The notes under the pieces: generated by a model
What the model saw: only the letters and a program-made list of their open reading frames with translations
Told to the model about the DNA's origin: nothing
Databases searched by the model: none
Shown: positions 27,092 through 35,992 of the stretch, piece by piece
Layout of the letters: each line of letters starts with the position of its first letter
Position numbering within the stretch: the stretch's first letter is position 1
From: Nannocystis pusilla
GTDB lineage: Bacteria; Myxococcota_A; Polyangia; Nannocystales; Nannocystaceae
Length of the DNA: 64,000 bases
Direction: 5' to 3'
NCBI RefSeq assembly: GCF_020073745.1
Contig: NZ_JAIRAU010000027.1
Span: 390,001-454,000, forward strand
Made by a program: the position numbers and the translations under genes

Positions 27092-29392
27092 ATGCGACGT
27101 GCCTCGCTGCTTGCGCTCTCGGGGATCTTCCTGGGACTGCCCCTCCGCGCCGCCGCGGCGGAGCCGCCCCCGCTCCCCGCGGACGCGACGACGCCACCGC
27201 CGGCCGGCGCCGAGGCGCCCGCGGATGCGCCCCCGGCGTTGCCGAGCGGCGATCCAGGGGCCGTGGCGCCGCCCGCGGGGGCAGAGGGCGCGGTGAGCGG
27301 CGAGGCGGACGGAGCTGTCTCCGGGGACCTGTCCGGAAGTACACCTCCGGTGGTCGACGCGTTCGAGACGCCGACGCCCGGGCCCGCGGTCGAGGTGCCG
27401 GGGCCCGCCGCCGCGCCGCCGAGCACCGACAAGCAGCCGGGGATGGTGCAGGGGCGGCGCGAGCCGGCGGTCAACAGCCTGCGCGGCGGCCTCGGTCTGT
27501 ACCACACGACGCTGGCCGACGTCGGCGGGCGCCACACGGTCCGCGTCCGCCTGCACACCGACTTCTTCCGCAAGAGCGGGTTCATCTACGACAGCTCGGA
27601 GCACGGGGCCGACGAGCAGGGCCGCGTGCGCGGCACGGTCAACATCGGCTACAGCCCGTTCAAGTGGGGCGAGTTGTTCCTGGCGGTGCACAGCCAGGCG
27701 TCGCGCAACGCTCGCGCGCAGCCCGGGCGCCAGGACCCGGTCAATCAGTTCGCGCTCGGCGACCTCGACTTCGGCATCAAGGGCGCGCACCGGTTCGTCA
27801 AGGGCGGCGCGATCGGCCTCGGCGGTCAGCTCGGCCTCGGCCTGCTGTCGGGCACGAGCCGCCTGCTCACCGACAAGGTCAACTTCAACATCGACTTCCT
27901 GTTCACCGTCGACGTCCGCTACCTGACGAAGAAGCAGGTGCCGGTGCGGTTCAGCACCAACATCGGGTGGATCCTCGACAACTCCGGCAAGCTGATCGAC
28001 TTCGAGAAGTTCACCGACGCGACCAGCCGCGAGGTGTCCCGCTTCGCCCTCGGGGTGGCGCCGAGCCGGGTGCGCATGCGCTACGGCTTCGACTTCCCGG
28101 TCCGCCTCGGCAAGGAGGGCAAGTTCGGCCTCGACCCGATCGTCGAGCTCGCGTGGGACGTCGCCACCGCCGAGATGACCGCGTTCCGCCAGGAGGGCGC
28201 GACGCCGTCGCCGCTGCCGCGCTCGAGCCTGTGGGGGACCGTCGGCCTGCGCGCCAACGTGATCGCCGGGCTCCACCTCGACGCCGCGGTCGACATCGGC
28301 ATGGTCTCGCCGAACTTCGAGTACGGCCCGCCGGTGGCGCCGTGGCAGGTGATCCTCGGCCTCGGCTGGTCGATCGATCCGAACCCGGTGGTCAAGGAGG
28401 TCCCGGCGCCGGTGAGCAACGAGCTGCCGCCGGCGCCCGTGGTGGTCGAGGGCCGCGTGGTCGGCCAGGTGCTCGACAGCACCGGCGCGCCGGTCCCCGG
28501 GGCCAAGGTGCGCTTCCCCGGCGCGGCCAGCAATGCGATCCTCACCGACGACCAGGGCAACTTCACCAGCTACAGGTTCCCCGAAGGACAGGTGGCGATC
28601 CAGGTCGAGCTGGCCAACAAGGCCACGAAGGACGCGACGGCCGACATCAAGGCCGGCGAGGACACGCAGATCACGATCACGATGGACGTCGCCAACACGC
28701 CGCCGGTCGGGATGCTCGACGGCGCGTTCACCGACGAGGCGGGCGCGCCGATCCTGGTCACGCTGTCGGTCTCGGGCCAGGGCGTCGACGAGCCGTTCAC
28801 CAGCACCGAGGGCGGGCTCATCCGCCTCGAGCTGCCGGCCGGCGATTACTTCGCCATCGCCCGCGCGCCGGGCTTCGAGGACAAGTCGCTGCGCTTCACG
28901 GTGGCGGCGGGCGAGCAGATGACGACGGTGAAGGAGTCGCTGCGGCGCGCCGTGCCGGTCGAGACGCCGCTCGTCAGCGGCAAGGGCAAGACGCTGCGGC
29001 TCAAGAAGGCGATCAAGTACACCTCGGCCAACGGCGTCGACGACAAGAGCGCGCCGCTGATCGAGCAGCTGGCGGCGTTCCTGGGCGCGCACCCCGAGTA
29101 CGAGGAGATCGAGATCGGGGTCCACACCGACGACCGCGGCGCGCCGAAGCAGCGCAGCAGCGAGCGCGCCGACGCGGTCCGCAGCGCGCTGCTCGCCAAG
29201 GGCGTCAGCCCCGATCGGGTGACCGCCAACGGCTACGGCGACAACAGCCCGGTCGCGGTCAACCTGACCGCGGCGGGCCGGGCCAAGAACAACCGCACGG
29301 TCATCAAGGTGACTCGCTACAAGGGCGAGGCGGCGAAGCCGCCGAAGGCGAGCAAGAAGAAGGCCGACGAGCCGGCCGCGCCGCCGCCCTGA
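27092..29392 (+). CDS. OmpA-family outer-membrane protein with regulatory-like domains
   Basis: A 766-residue protein. Residues 1-22 (MRRASLLALSGIFLGLPLRA) are a signal peptide, followed by a ~95-residue Pro/Ala linker. Residues ~125-430 alternate as beta strands (HTVRVRLHTDFFRKSGFI, GTVNIGYSPFKWGELFLAV), consistent with an outer-membrane barrel. Two carboxypeptidase-regulatory-like domains follow (VEGRVVGQVLDSTGAPVPGA; LDGAFTDEAGAPILV). The C-terminal ~110 residues are OmpA-like and bind peptidoglycan (EIEIGVHTDDRGAPKQRSSE, ADAVRSALLAKGVSPDRVTA, YGDNSPVAVN). It probably links outer membrane and wall. Partial hairpin-family copies are in frame at ~27317 and ~28573. A TTGACA at 27056 may be a -35 element, but no -10 match follows. 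Confidence 0.82.
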   Translation: MRRASLLALSGIFLGLPLRAAAAEPPPLPADATTPPPAGAEAPADAPPALPSGDPGAVAPPAGAEGAVSGEADGAVSGDLSGSTPPVVDAFETPTPGPAVEVPGPAAAPPSTDKQPGMVQGRREPAVNSLRGGLGLYHTTLADVGGRHTVRVRLHTDFFRKSGFIYDSSEHGADEQGRVRGTVNIGYSPFKWGELFLAVHSQASRNARAQPGRQDPVNQFALGDLDFGIKGAHRFVKGGAIGLGGQLGLGLLSGTSRLLTDKVNFNIDFLFTVDVRYLTKKQVPVRFSTNIGWILDNSGKLIDFEKFTDATSREVSRFALGVAPSRVRMRYGFDFPVRLGKEGKFGLDPIVELAWDVATAEMTAFRQEGATPSPLPRSSLWGTVGLRANVIAGLHLDAAVDIGMVSPNFEYGPPVAPWQVILGLGWSIDPNPVVKEVPAPVSNELPPAPVVVEGRVVGQVLDSTGAPVPGAKVRFPGAASNAILTDDQGNFTSYRFPEGQVAIQVELANKATKDATADIKAGEDTQITITMDVANTPPVGMLDGAFTDEAGAPILVTLSVSGQGVDEPFTSTEGGLIRLELPAGDYFAIARAPGFEDKSLRFTVAAGEQMTTVKESLRRAVPVETPLVSGKGKTLRLKKAIKYTSANGVDDKSAPLIEQLAAFLGAHPEYEEIEIGVHTDDRGAPKQRSSERADAVRSALLAKGVSPDRVTANGYGDNSPVAVNLTAAGRAKNNRTVIKVTRYKGEAAKPPKASKKKADEPAAPPP

Positions 29393-29581
29393 CGGACGCG
29401 CAGAGCCGGCCTGGACGCGGCCGCGGGCGGTTCACGCTCGCGGCTGAATCGCTAGCGGCGCCGGCGGTTCGGCCGTGAGACCGGGGCAGTGCATTTGGGA
29501 CATGTCTGTTCATGCAGGTTGGGCGACCGTCCGGCGGGCGCCGGGGGTCACGGCTGATCGGCCGAGAGATGTGGCGAGAAG

Positions 29582-29599
29582 CATGTCCGTTCGGACATG
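29582..29599. repeat. Dispersed hairpin, CATGTCC-GTTC-GGACATG
   Basis: Perfect 7-bp stem with GTTC loop, three bases beyond the stop of the minus-strand lipoprotein gene and in a convergent spacer. An additional half-copy lies at ~29498. Confidence 0.8.
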
Positions 29600-29602
29600 T
29601 GC

Positions 29603-30151
29603 TCAGGTGCAGGCGCAGGTGCACTCGGGCGGCGCGTCGGCGCCGGCGCACAGGCCCCAGCCGGCCGGCGTGCCGCACAGGCCCTCGCTGGGGCCGGCCA
29701 TGATCAGCTCGACGGCGCCGTCGCAGCCGCGCCGCCCGAACACGCCGAGGCCGATCTGGTCGCACGAGGTCGGGACCGGGCACTCGCTCTCGTCCGGCAC
29801 GAACACGCACGTGCGGTAGAGCTGGGTGATGTCGCAGGTGCCGGGGTAGACCGGGACGACGTCGAGCCAACGGCACACGCCGCCGCCGTGGGCGACGCCG
29901 TCGCAGGCCGGGGCGGAGGTCAGGGCGGCGCAGTAGGCTTCACCTTCGGACATGTCCTCGGGGACCTGCCCCGAAGTTCCGGTCGGCTCGACCTCGCCGG
30001 TCGAGGCGCCGCCGTCGGTGCCGCACTCGGGCGGGTCGCCGAACTCGGTCGGCGAGGTCTCCGAGACGACCACGAGGCCGCCGGTGTTCGACCCCGTGGG
30101 CTCCTTGCAGGCGCACAGGACGAGGCCGAAGACGAGCGCGGCGCGGATCAT
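29603..30151 (-). CDS. Small Cys-rich lipoprotein
   Basis: A 182-residue predicted lipoprotein. MIRAALVFGLVLCAC gives a short signal peptide with Cys15 acylated, then a Thr/Ser/Gly linker. The secreted part holds about a dozen Cys in pairs (CAALTSAPACDG, CRWLDVVPVYPGTCD, CTCACT at the end), suggesting disulfides. The segment TCDQIGLGVFGRRGCDG resembles short repeats of other myxobacterial lipoproteins. The linker segment SGQVPEDMSEGE is encoded by a dispersed hairpin (29951-29968) flanked by CTTCGG/CCGAAG arms. No function can be assigned. Its 5' side borders the large repeat region. Confidence 0.7.
   Translation of the reverse strand: MIRAALVFGLVLCACKEPTGSNTGGLVVVSETSPTEFGDPPECGTDGGASTGEVEPTGTSGQVPEDMSEGEAYCAALTSAPACDGVAHGGGVCRWLDVVPVYPGTCDITQLYRTCVFVPDESECPVPTSCDQIGLGVFGRRGCDGAVELIMAGPSEGLCGTPAGWGLCAGADAPPECTCACT
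29951..29968. repeat. Dispersed hairpin inside lipoprotein linker
   Basis: CATGTCC-TCGG-GGACCTG, with one unpaired position, enclosed by outer arms CTTCGG (29944) and CCGAAG (29971). In frame in the linker of the small Cys-rich lipoprotein. Confidence 0.6.
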
Positions 30152-30280
30152 CGCCCCGATGGTGTAGACAAGCCCGGGGCCGCGCGGCAGGGGCTCGGGG
30201 CGAGCGCTTGCGCACGCTCCTGCGCGTGGCGGGCGCGCCTCGCGGTCTTGCAAGGGGAGGAGGTCCCGGCTGGTGTTGAG

Positions 30281-30680
30281 CGTGGCGAGGTCGGAGTCGC
30301 GGGCTTGTTGTTGCGAAGGGCGTCGCGGGGTCGGAGTCGCGGGGCTTGTCGATGCGAAGTCGCATGGTCGGAGTCGCGGGGTTGTCGGTGCGAAGTCGCG
30401 GGGTCGGAGTCGCGGGGCTTGTCGATGTGCAGAGGGTCGCGGTCGGAGTCGCGGGGCTTGTCGGTGCGAAGTCGCGTGGTCGGAGTCGCGGGGCTTGTCG
30501 GTGCGAAGTCGCGTGGTCGGAGTCGCGGGGCTTGTCGGTGCGAAGTCGCGTGGTCGGAGTCGCGGGGCTTGTCGGTGCGAAGAGCGTCGCGGGGCCGGAG
30601 TCGCGGGGCTTGTCGGTGCGAAGTCGCGTGGTCGGAGTCGCGGGGCTTGTCGGTGCGCAGAGCGTCGCGGGGCCGGAGTC
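30281..30680. repeat. Tandem repeat A, ~37-bp unit, about 11 copies
   Basis: The unit contains GGTCGGAGTCGCGGGGCTTG followed by TCGGTGCGAAGTCGCGT. Individual copies vary from 35 to 41 bases through small indels and substitutions. Both strands stay open in some frames, giving low-complexity Arg/Pro/Ser text, but no frame survives the unit-length variation and the array looks non-coding. Confidence 0.85.
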
Positions 30681-30915
30681 GCGGGGCCGTGGGGTGTGGG
30701 GGGGGCGGCGAGCGGGGGGCATGGGTCCCTCGCTTTCGTCGGGCACCCCCCCAAGGCACGTGCTCGGCGCGACTCCTGCGAGAGACTGCTGCCTCGATGC
30801 AGCGGGACTCGCTTCGATGACGGACTGTGCGCCTCCGCGCGAGCCTTGGGCTCCGCCCCGCCGGCGTCCCATGCCCCCCGCTCGCCTTGAGAAGGGTTTG
30901 GCGGCCCCGCTCGTC
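30681..30915. repeat. Left arm of ~235-bp inverted repeat
   Basis: Reverse complement of 31337-31571. The outer ~100 and inner ~85 bases match nearly perfectly. About 45 bases in the middle (around 30775-30825) have diverged to roughly 70%. The outer edge carries GGGGGCGGCGAGC and GGGTCCCTCGC, shared with the smaller element at 17243-17405. Confidence 0.85.
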
Positions 30916-31039
30916 CCCATGCGTCGGGTGCCGCGTTGCACCGGATGCCCCGCTCGTCGCCGTGCCGTCGTCGCCTCTGCGCATGAGGCTCTGCGCGTCG
31001 CTGCTCTTCATCGAGATGTAGAGGCTTGCTGGTGCAACG

Positions 31040-31336
31040 AATGAGGGCGGGCGACGAGCGGGGATCGTGGTCGCACGACGAATAAGAACGGCGCGAGCGG
31101 GCATCGGGGTCGCGCGATGATCGAGGGCCGGGGACGAGCGGGCATCGTGGTCGCGCGAGGGACGAGGGCGGGCGACGAGCGGGCATCGTGGTCGCGCGAG
31201 GGACGAGGGCGGGCGACGAGCGGGCATCGTGGTCGCGCGAGGGACGAGGGGGGCGACGAGCGGGCATCGTGGTCGCGCGATGAACGAGACCTGGGGACGA
31301 GCGGGCATCGGGGTCGCGCGATGAACGAGACCCGGC
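31040..31336. repeat. Tandem repeat B, ~41-bp unit, about 6 copies
   Basis: The unit is built around CGAGCGGGCATCGTGGTCGC followed by GCGAGGGACGAGGGCGGGCGA. It fills much of the loop between the inverted arms. The rest of the loop (30916-31040) is GC-rich with no gene seen. Confidence 0.75.
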
Positions 31337-31571
31337 GACGAGCGGGGCCGCCAAACCCTTCTCAAGGCGAGCGGGGGGCATGGGACGCCGGCGGGGCGGA
31401 GCCCAAGGCTCGCGCGGAGGCGCACAGTCCGTCATCGCAGCGACAGCCGCTGAATCGAGGGAAAGAGCGACTCGCAGGAGTCGCGCCGAGCACGTGCCTT
31501 GGGGGGGTGCCCGACGAAAGCGAGGGACCCATGCCCCCCGCTCGCCGCCCCCCCACACCCCACGGCCCCGC
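31337..31571. repeat. Right arm of ~235-bp inverted repeat
   Basis: Inverted copy of 30681-30915. The equal arm length and the matching ends suggest a single event that inverted or duplicated the element around the loop. Confidence 0.85.
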
Positions 31572-31990
31572 GACATCTTCGACTCGACGACGAAGGCACC
31601 GAGAGCCCGCGACATCTTCGACTCGACACACTATCGCATCAAGAGCCCGCGACATCCTCAACTCGACGATTATGGCACCGAGAGCCCGCGACATCTTCGA
31701 CTCGACACACTATCGCATCAAGAGCCCGCGACATCTTCGACTCGACACACTATCGCATCAAGAGCGCGCGACATCTTCGACTCGACGATTATGGCACCGA
31801 GAGCCCGCGACATCTTCGATTTGACGACGAAGGCCCTGAGAGTCCGCGACAACTTCGAGTCGACGCACTATCGCATCAAGAGCGCGCGACAGCTTCGAGT
31901 CGACGACGAAGGCACCGAGAGCCCGCGACATGTTCGAGTCGACGACGAAGGCACCGAGAGCCCGCGACAGCTTCGAGTCGACGCACTTTG
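31572..31990. repeat. Tandem repeat C, 39-41-bp mosaic unit, about 10 copies
   Basis: A constant half, GCCCGCGACATCTTCGACTC, is followed by one of a few recurring variable halves (GACGAAGGCACCGA, CACTATCGCATCAA or GATTATGGCACCGA). The recurrence of the same variable halves argues for shuffled tandem duplication. A dispersed GGACATGTCC core follows at ~32039. Confidence 0.85.
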
Positions 31991-32033
31991 ATTCGACGAC
32001 GAGATGCATCAAGGCTCGACGCTTGGACATGCG

Positions 32034-32621
32034 TCATCGGACATGTCCTGAAGAGCTGGCCGTCTCCGTGCGGATCAGGCCGAGCCGGCGCAGGGCCGCG
32101 CACACGAGGACGAGCACGAGCACCGCCGCCTCGATCAGGACGAGGTCGCGCGGGTGGCGGATGAAGCCGAGCGCGACGATCAGGGTGGTCGCGCCCGCGG
32201 GCGCGTGCTCGGCGTCGAGGAGGACGGCGAACGCCGCGGTGGCGGCGATGGCGAGGGTGGCGGCGCCGAGGTGCGGGAGGTCGAATTGGGTGAGCACGGC
32301 CGGGATGTCGGCGACGTCGAACAGGCGCACGGCCGCCGCGCCGCACACGACGGCGATGGCGTGACCGACGAGCACGCGGCGCGGATGGTTGGCCGGGGCT
32401 GCCGGGGCCGCGAACGCGAGGAAGGCGGTCGGCCCCAGCGAGGGGAACACCCACGGCAATTCTGTCCACAGGGCCGCGGCCGAACAGACGGCGATCGCCA
32501 GGCCGGCGCCGAGGCCGACGCGCGCGGCGCGGGCGAGGCGGGATGGGTCCGGCACGGGCACGGCGAGAGCATGACGCGGCGGGCCGCGCGGCGGAAGTGG
32601 ATCCGCGCGCCGGCCGATCAC
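32034..32621 (-). CDS. HPP-family integral membrane protein
   Basis: A ~195-residue membrane protein of the HPP family. The family signature is seen as VFPSLGPTAFLAFAAPAAP followed by ANHPRRVLVGH. Four to five hydrophobic segments are visible (GLGAGLAIAVCSAAALW; AIAVVCGAAAVRLF; LGAATLAIAATAAFAVLL; DLVLIEAAVLVLVLVCAAL). Some HPP proteins have been linked to nitrite transport, but the substrate here is unknown. Starts from 32621 inward are possible, and the first ~30 residues are unlike the family, so the true start may be internal. The 3' end touches a dispersed-hairpin core next to repeat region C. Confidence 0.75.
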   Translation of the reverse strand: MIGRRADPLPPRGPPRHALAVPVPDPSRLARAARVGLGAGLAIAVCSAAALWTELPWVFPSLGPTAFLAFAAPAAPANHPRRVLVGHAIAVVCGAAAVRLFDVADIPAVLTQFDLPHLGAATLAIAATAAFAVLLDAEHAPAGATTLIVALGFIRHPRDLVLIEAAVLVLVLVCAALRRLGLIRTETASSSGHVR

Positions 32622-32653
32622 ATGAAGCGGGGTTCAGGGGCCGGCCCGGGGGC

Positions 32654-33463
32654 TCACGGGCAGTTCGCCTCGTCGGTCATGTCGTCGCAGTCGGCGCTGC
32701 CGTCGCAGATCCAGGACTTGGGGATCTCCAGGCCTTCGTCGCACGAGAAGTAGCACAGCTCGGGCGACTCGTCGGACGAGTCGTCGCAGTCGACGGTGCC
32801 GTCGCACTTGTTGAACACGAGGATCTCCTGGCCGTCGTCGCACACGAACGTGCACGTCGCCTTGGCTTCGTCGGACATGTCCTTGCAGTCAGGTTGGCCG
32901 TCGCAGGCGTAGTGGGCCGCCACGGGCTCGCCGGTGCTGCAGGTGAAGGCGGCGGCGCCCTGGCACTGGACGGCGAGGGCGCCGACGCTGGCCTTGGCGG
33001 CGTCGTCGCAGGCGGTGACGGCCTCGACGTAGGTGGTGTTGCAGGTGAGGCGGGCGTCCTCGTCGGCGCACGCGAGCGGCTCGACGCAGGTCTGGTAGTG
33101 GACGTCGGCCTCGGCGAGGCAGGCGAGGTAGGCCGCGTGGGTCGGGTCGGCCTCGAGGTCGCACTGGCAGGGGATGTTGGCGGCGGCGACGATGCCGGCG
33201 ACGCAGGCGTCGGCGCCCGCGGCCAGGCCGTCGCCGACCGAGCACGCGCAGTCGAACGTCGCGGTCGCCTCGATCGCGGCGGCTCGCTTCTCGCAGACGG
33301 ACGCGAGCACGGTGTCCGGGCCGGTGGTCGGGGCGCCCGCGGTGCCTTCGGTGGTCGTCGCGTCGGTGGCGGTCGCGTCGGTGGCCGAGGCGCCTGCGCC
33401 CGCCTGGTCGTTCGGACAGGCGCACAGCAGCAGCGCGCCCGCGAGGAGCGTTCGATAGGTCAT
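32654..33463 (-). CDS. Lipoprotein with three LDL-receptor class A-like repeats
   Basis: A 269-residue lipoprotein. The signal peptide ends ALLLCAC (Cys16), with a Thr-rich linker to ~50 and a Cys-rich helical middle. Three LDLa-like modules close the protein, with cores FTCSTGEPVAAHYACDGQPD, FVCDDGQEILVFNKCDGTVD and FSCDEGLEIPKSWICDGSAD. Each ends in the calcium-cage pattern DCxDxSDE (CKDMSDE, CDDSSDES, CDDMTDEANC). Six Cys per module would form three disulfides, and the acidic residues bind calcium. The ATG at 33463 overlaps the HxlR stop as ATGA, so the two genes are translationally coupled. A GGACATGTCC core encodes KDMS in the first module. Confidence 0.85.
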   Translation of the reverse strand: MTYRTLLAGALLLCACPNDQAGAGASATDATATDATTTEGTAGAPTTGPDTVLASVCEKRAAAIEATATFDCACSVGDGLAAGADACVAGIVAAANIPCQCDLEADPTHAAYLACLAEADVHYQTCVEPLACADEDARLTCNTTYVEAVTACDDAAKASVGALAVQCQGAAAFTCSTGEPVAAHYACDGQPDCKDMSDEAKATCTFVCDDGQEILVFNKCDGTVDCDDSSDESPELCYFSCDEGLEIPKSWICDGSADCDDMTDEANCP

Positions 33464-34134
33464 GCCTCGAGCGTAGCGCCGGCCGGCGTGTGCTCGATCC
33501 GGAACAGCGCGACGAAGGTGGTCAGCAGCGCAGGGTCGCCGTGGATCTGGACGGCGCCGCGGGCAAGCGCGGCGGCGGGGGCCAGCTCACCGGTCATCAA
33601 CGCGCGCAGCTCCGGGCCTGTCTCGAGGACCAGGTCGGCGCCGGGCAGGGGGCCCGCGCCGGCCGTGAGCCGGCCGTCGTCGACGCGGGCGTGGGCGACG
33701 AGGTCGCCGAGGTGCAGCTCGTAGCCGACGTGGAGGCCGCGCGCGGCGTCGGGGTGGAACGTGGTGCGGATCGCCATGACCAGCGAATCGGTGGTGACGA
33801 TCTCGCCGGCGCCGGGCTCGCCGAGCAGCGGCGCGCCCCAGCGACCGAGGGCGAGCACGGCGGGCTCGAGGGCGCGGCCGCGGTCGGTGAGCTCGTAGAC
33901 GATCGCGCCACCGGGGCGGGGCAGGAGGCGCCGGTGGATCACGGCGGCCTGCTCGAGCTCCTTGACCCGGGTCGACAGGACGTTGGTGGGGATCCGCGGC
34001 AGGCCGCGCTGGAGGTCGGTGAAGCGCCGGGGCCCGACGAGCAGGTCGCGGACGATGAGCAGGGCCCAGCGCTCGCCGACGATCTCGAGCGCGCGGGCCA
34101 ACCCGCAGTAACTCCCGTAGCTGCGCGCGGCCAT
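33460..34134 (-). CDS. HxlR-family winged-helix transcriptional regulator
   Basis: A 224-residue regulator. Residues 1-95 are an HxlR winged helix: CGLARALEIVGERWALLIVR, RFTDLQRGLPRIPTNVLSTR, and YELTDRGRALEPAVLALGRW. Cys10 is at the position of the conserved N-terminal HxlR Cys. The C-terminal ~120 residues (VTTDSLVMAIRTTFHPDAAR; DLVLETGPELRALMTGELAP) resemble the SCP2-like ligand-binding extension found on some HxlR proteins. The ATG is at 34134. The gene is followed directly, with a 4-base overlap, by the LDLa lipoprotein, which may be a regulatory target or simply a passenger. Confidence 0.85.
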   Translation of the reverse strand: MAARSYGSYCGLARALEIVGERWALLIVRDLLVGPRRFTDLQRGLPRIPTNVLSTRVKELEQAAVIHRRLLPRPGGAIVYELTDRGRALEPAVLALGRWGAPLLGEPGAGEIVTTDSLVMAIRTTFHPDAARGLHVGYELHLGDLVAHARVDDGRLTAGAGPLPGADLVLETGPELRALMTGELAPAAALARGAVQIHGDPALLTTFVALFRIEHTPAGATLEA

Positions 34135-34565
34135 GGCGGGCGAATTTAGCCCAAATTTGTCCTGCTGCACCGAGCTTGTTCTTTGCAAGCGCGGGCGGGC
34201 GAGCTCGCGCAGGCGCCGTGAGGCGCGGCGCACCGGCAAATTCTCGCGGAGAGGCGGGCTGCCTGGCGCGGCAGCGGGCGCAGGCCGGCGGGTGCGCGGC
34301 GAGCGGTCGCCGAGTCGGAGCGGGGCGACGACCCGTCCTCGCCTGGATCGGCGAGAGGCGGGCTGGTCTCAAAGACATGGCGCGAAGGACATGTCGATGG
34401 GGCGCGGGCGCAAGAGGGTTCTGGGGGCAGGCGGACCGACGGACGAAGACACGGGATTCGTCAGCGTCGGGGGCGTTCCGCAGGGCATGCCGGCCGCCGC
34501 ATGTGCGGAGGACACGTTGCCCCCGGGTCGACACATGTGCGGCGGGCGCGAGCGCTCCGATGGGG

Positions 34566-34583
34566 CATGTTCCCGCGGACATG
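34566..34583. repeat. Dispersed hairpin, CATGTTC-CCGC-GGACATG
   Basis: Seven pairs including one T.G wobble, in the spacer downstream of the ferritin-like gene. Confidence 0.7.
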
Positions 34584-34593
34584 CCCATGGGGA

Positions 34594-34611
34594 CATGCTC
34601 TGGCGGGCATG
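34594..34611. repeat. Dispersed hairpin, CATGCTC-TGGC-GGGCATG
   Basis: Seven pairs including one T.G wobble. It lies 20 bases beyond the stop of the ferritin-like gene, suiting a transcript-end role. Confidence 0.7.
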
Positions 34612-34630
34612 TCCTCTCGTGCAGGCGCTG

Positions 34631-35992
34631 CTACGCGGCCCACAGGGCGGCGGCGCAGCGGTCGAACAGGAGCTCGGCGACGGGACCGGTCGGGAGGCCG
34701 CTGCGGCGGGCGAGCTCGGGGTCGGTGGCGTCGGCGGCGACGGCGGCGCGCAGCTCGTGGACGCCGGCGGCGCGGGCGGCGGCGACGCGCTCGCGGGCGG
34801 CGGCGTCGAGCTGTCCTTCGAGCCAGGTGTGGACGTCCCAGGCGAGCTCGGCGTGGCGGGTCTCGTCCTCGGCGATCGCGGCGAACAGGCGGCGCAGGGC
34901 CGGGTCGTCGGCGACCTCGGCCTGGTAGCGGGCGACCAGGGCGCCGTAGGTCTCGCGCACGCAGCCCTCGACGGCGTTCTCGACGGCGAGCCGCTCGAGC
35001 GGGCGGATCGCGTCGAGGTCGGGCAGGGCCGCGGGCTCGCGCGGGGGGGCGCCGTGGCGCTGGCGCAGGCCGGCGAAGGCGGCGGCGTGGCGGACCTCGT
35101 CGTCCGCGGCGGCGCGGGCGCGCGCGATCAGGGAGTCGGGGGCGCCGTGGCCTTCGAGCTCGCGGGCGAGGCGCTCGAAGGCGGGCACGCTGGCAGCCTC
35201 GAGCTCTTGCATCTGCCCGAGCCAGGCGACGAGCGGGTCGCCGGGTTGCGGCCGCGGGCCGGCGAAGCCCTCGGGGCGGCGGCCGCTGGCCAGGCAGCCC
35301 TGGGTCGGATCGGTGAGGTCGACGGTCGAGCTGACGGTGGTCTGGCCGCGGACGACGTCGATCAGGACGCCCTCGAACTGATTGATGCAGGTGCTCTGCG
35401 GGCGCTTGCCGATCACCTGGAAGCCGCCGTCGATGGCGCGCACGCTGTCCTCGGCGCACAGCGGCTGGATCCCGAGCGTGGCGGCGAGCAGGCGCGCCTC
35501 GCCGGGCGTGTCGATGGCGCCGAGCAGCGTGAGCAGCTGCGCGCGGGTGGCCACGGTCTTCACGTTGGCGTCGTGCTGCAGCACGATGTAGCGGGCCAAA
35601 TTCGGGTCGGGGGTGGGGAACAGCGAGGTGGTGCTGACGGCGGTGGCGAGCTTGTAGGCGCAGGCCTGCTTGTTGTCGGCGGTCTGACAGGCCAGGCCGG
35701 CGGTGGCCAGGCTCTGCGACTGCTGCGGCTTGGGGCCGGTGTCGGTGGGGCGCAGGGTGGTCTCGCGCAGGATGACGTGCTCGAAGCGGGCGTTGGTGTG
35801 GGCCGTGTCGAGGCCGAGCAGCAGCTGCTCGTGCGTGCAGGCCGGGGCGCTGAAGGCGGGGGTGCCGGGCGGCAGGCCCTCGCCGTCCCCGGGGGTCGGG
35901 GTGCCGGAGGTCGGCGGACGCGGGGTGCTGTTGCAGGCGAGGCCGGCGGCGACGGCGGCGGTGAAGACGGCGCGGAGACGGGCGGCTGTCAC
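34631..35992 (-). CDS. Ferritin-like-domain lipoprotein
   Basis: A 453-residue lipoprotein. The signal peptide ends AVAAGLAC (Cys20). The middle (~50-240) contains a Cys-poor domain of unknown type (SLATAGLACQTADNKQACAY; DANVKTVATRAQLLTLLG). Residues ~265-430 form a four-helix ferritin-like bundle with two ExxH-type metal motifs, ADDEVRHAAAF and AEDETRHAELAW, and partner Glu residues in QELEAASVPAFERL and VENAVEGCVRETY. It may therefore bind a di-iron centre outside the cytoplasm. The GTG at 35992 is the start. It is the last gene of a minus-strand run with imelysin, di-haem and carboxylase-like genes, which fits an iron-handling role. Confidence 0.8.
   Translation of the reverse strand: MTAARLRAVFTAAVAAGLACNSTPRPPTSGTPTPGDGEGLPPGTPAFSAPACTHEQLLLGLDTAHTNARFEHVILRETTLRPTDTGPKPQQSQSLATAGLACQTADNKQACAYKLATAVSTTSLFPTPDPNLARYIVLQHDANVKTVATRAQLLTLLGAIDTPGEARLLAATLGIQPLCAEDSVRAIDGGFQVIGKRPQSTCINQFEGVLIDVVRGQTTVSSTVDLTDPTQGCLASGRRPEGFAGPRPQPGDPLVAWLGQMQELEAASVPAFERLARELEGHGAPDSLIARARAAADDEVRHAAAFAGLRQRHGAPPREPAALPDLDAIRPLERLAVENAVEGCVRETYGALVARYQAEVADDPALRRLFAAIAEDETRHAELAWDVHTWLEGQLDAAARERVAAARAAGVHELRAAVAADATDPELARRSGLPTGPVAELLFDRCAAALWAA

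Larger units (their letters stand above)
34135..34630. other. Gene-free spacer with hairpin cluster
   Basis: Nearly 500 bases between two minus-strand genes. The first part must hold the HxlR promoter. The second part (34370-34615) contains several dispersed-hairpin cores, including two fully paired copies. No frame here has a recognisable product. Confidence 0.5.

Noticed and set aside
31572-31990. CRISPR array
   Set aside because: The repeated part is followed by a few variable halves that recur several times. Unit lengths drift (39-41), repeats are imperfect and no cas genes are present. It is a mosaic tandem repeat.
30281-32030. Arg/Ser/Pro-rich open frames across the composite repeat region
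   Set aside because: They exist on both strands and in several frames because the repeat unit lacks stops. They have no start context or domain.
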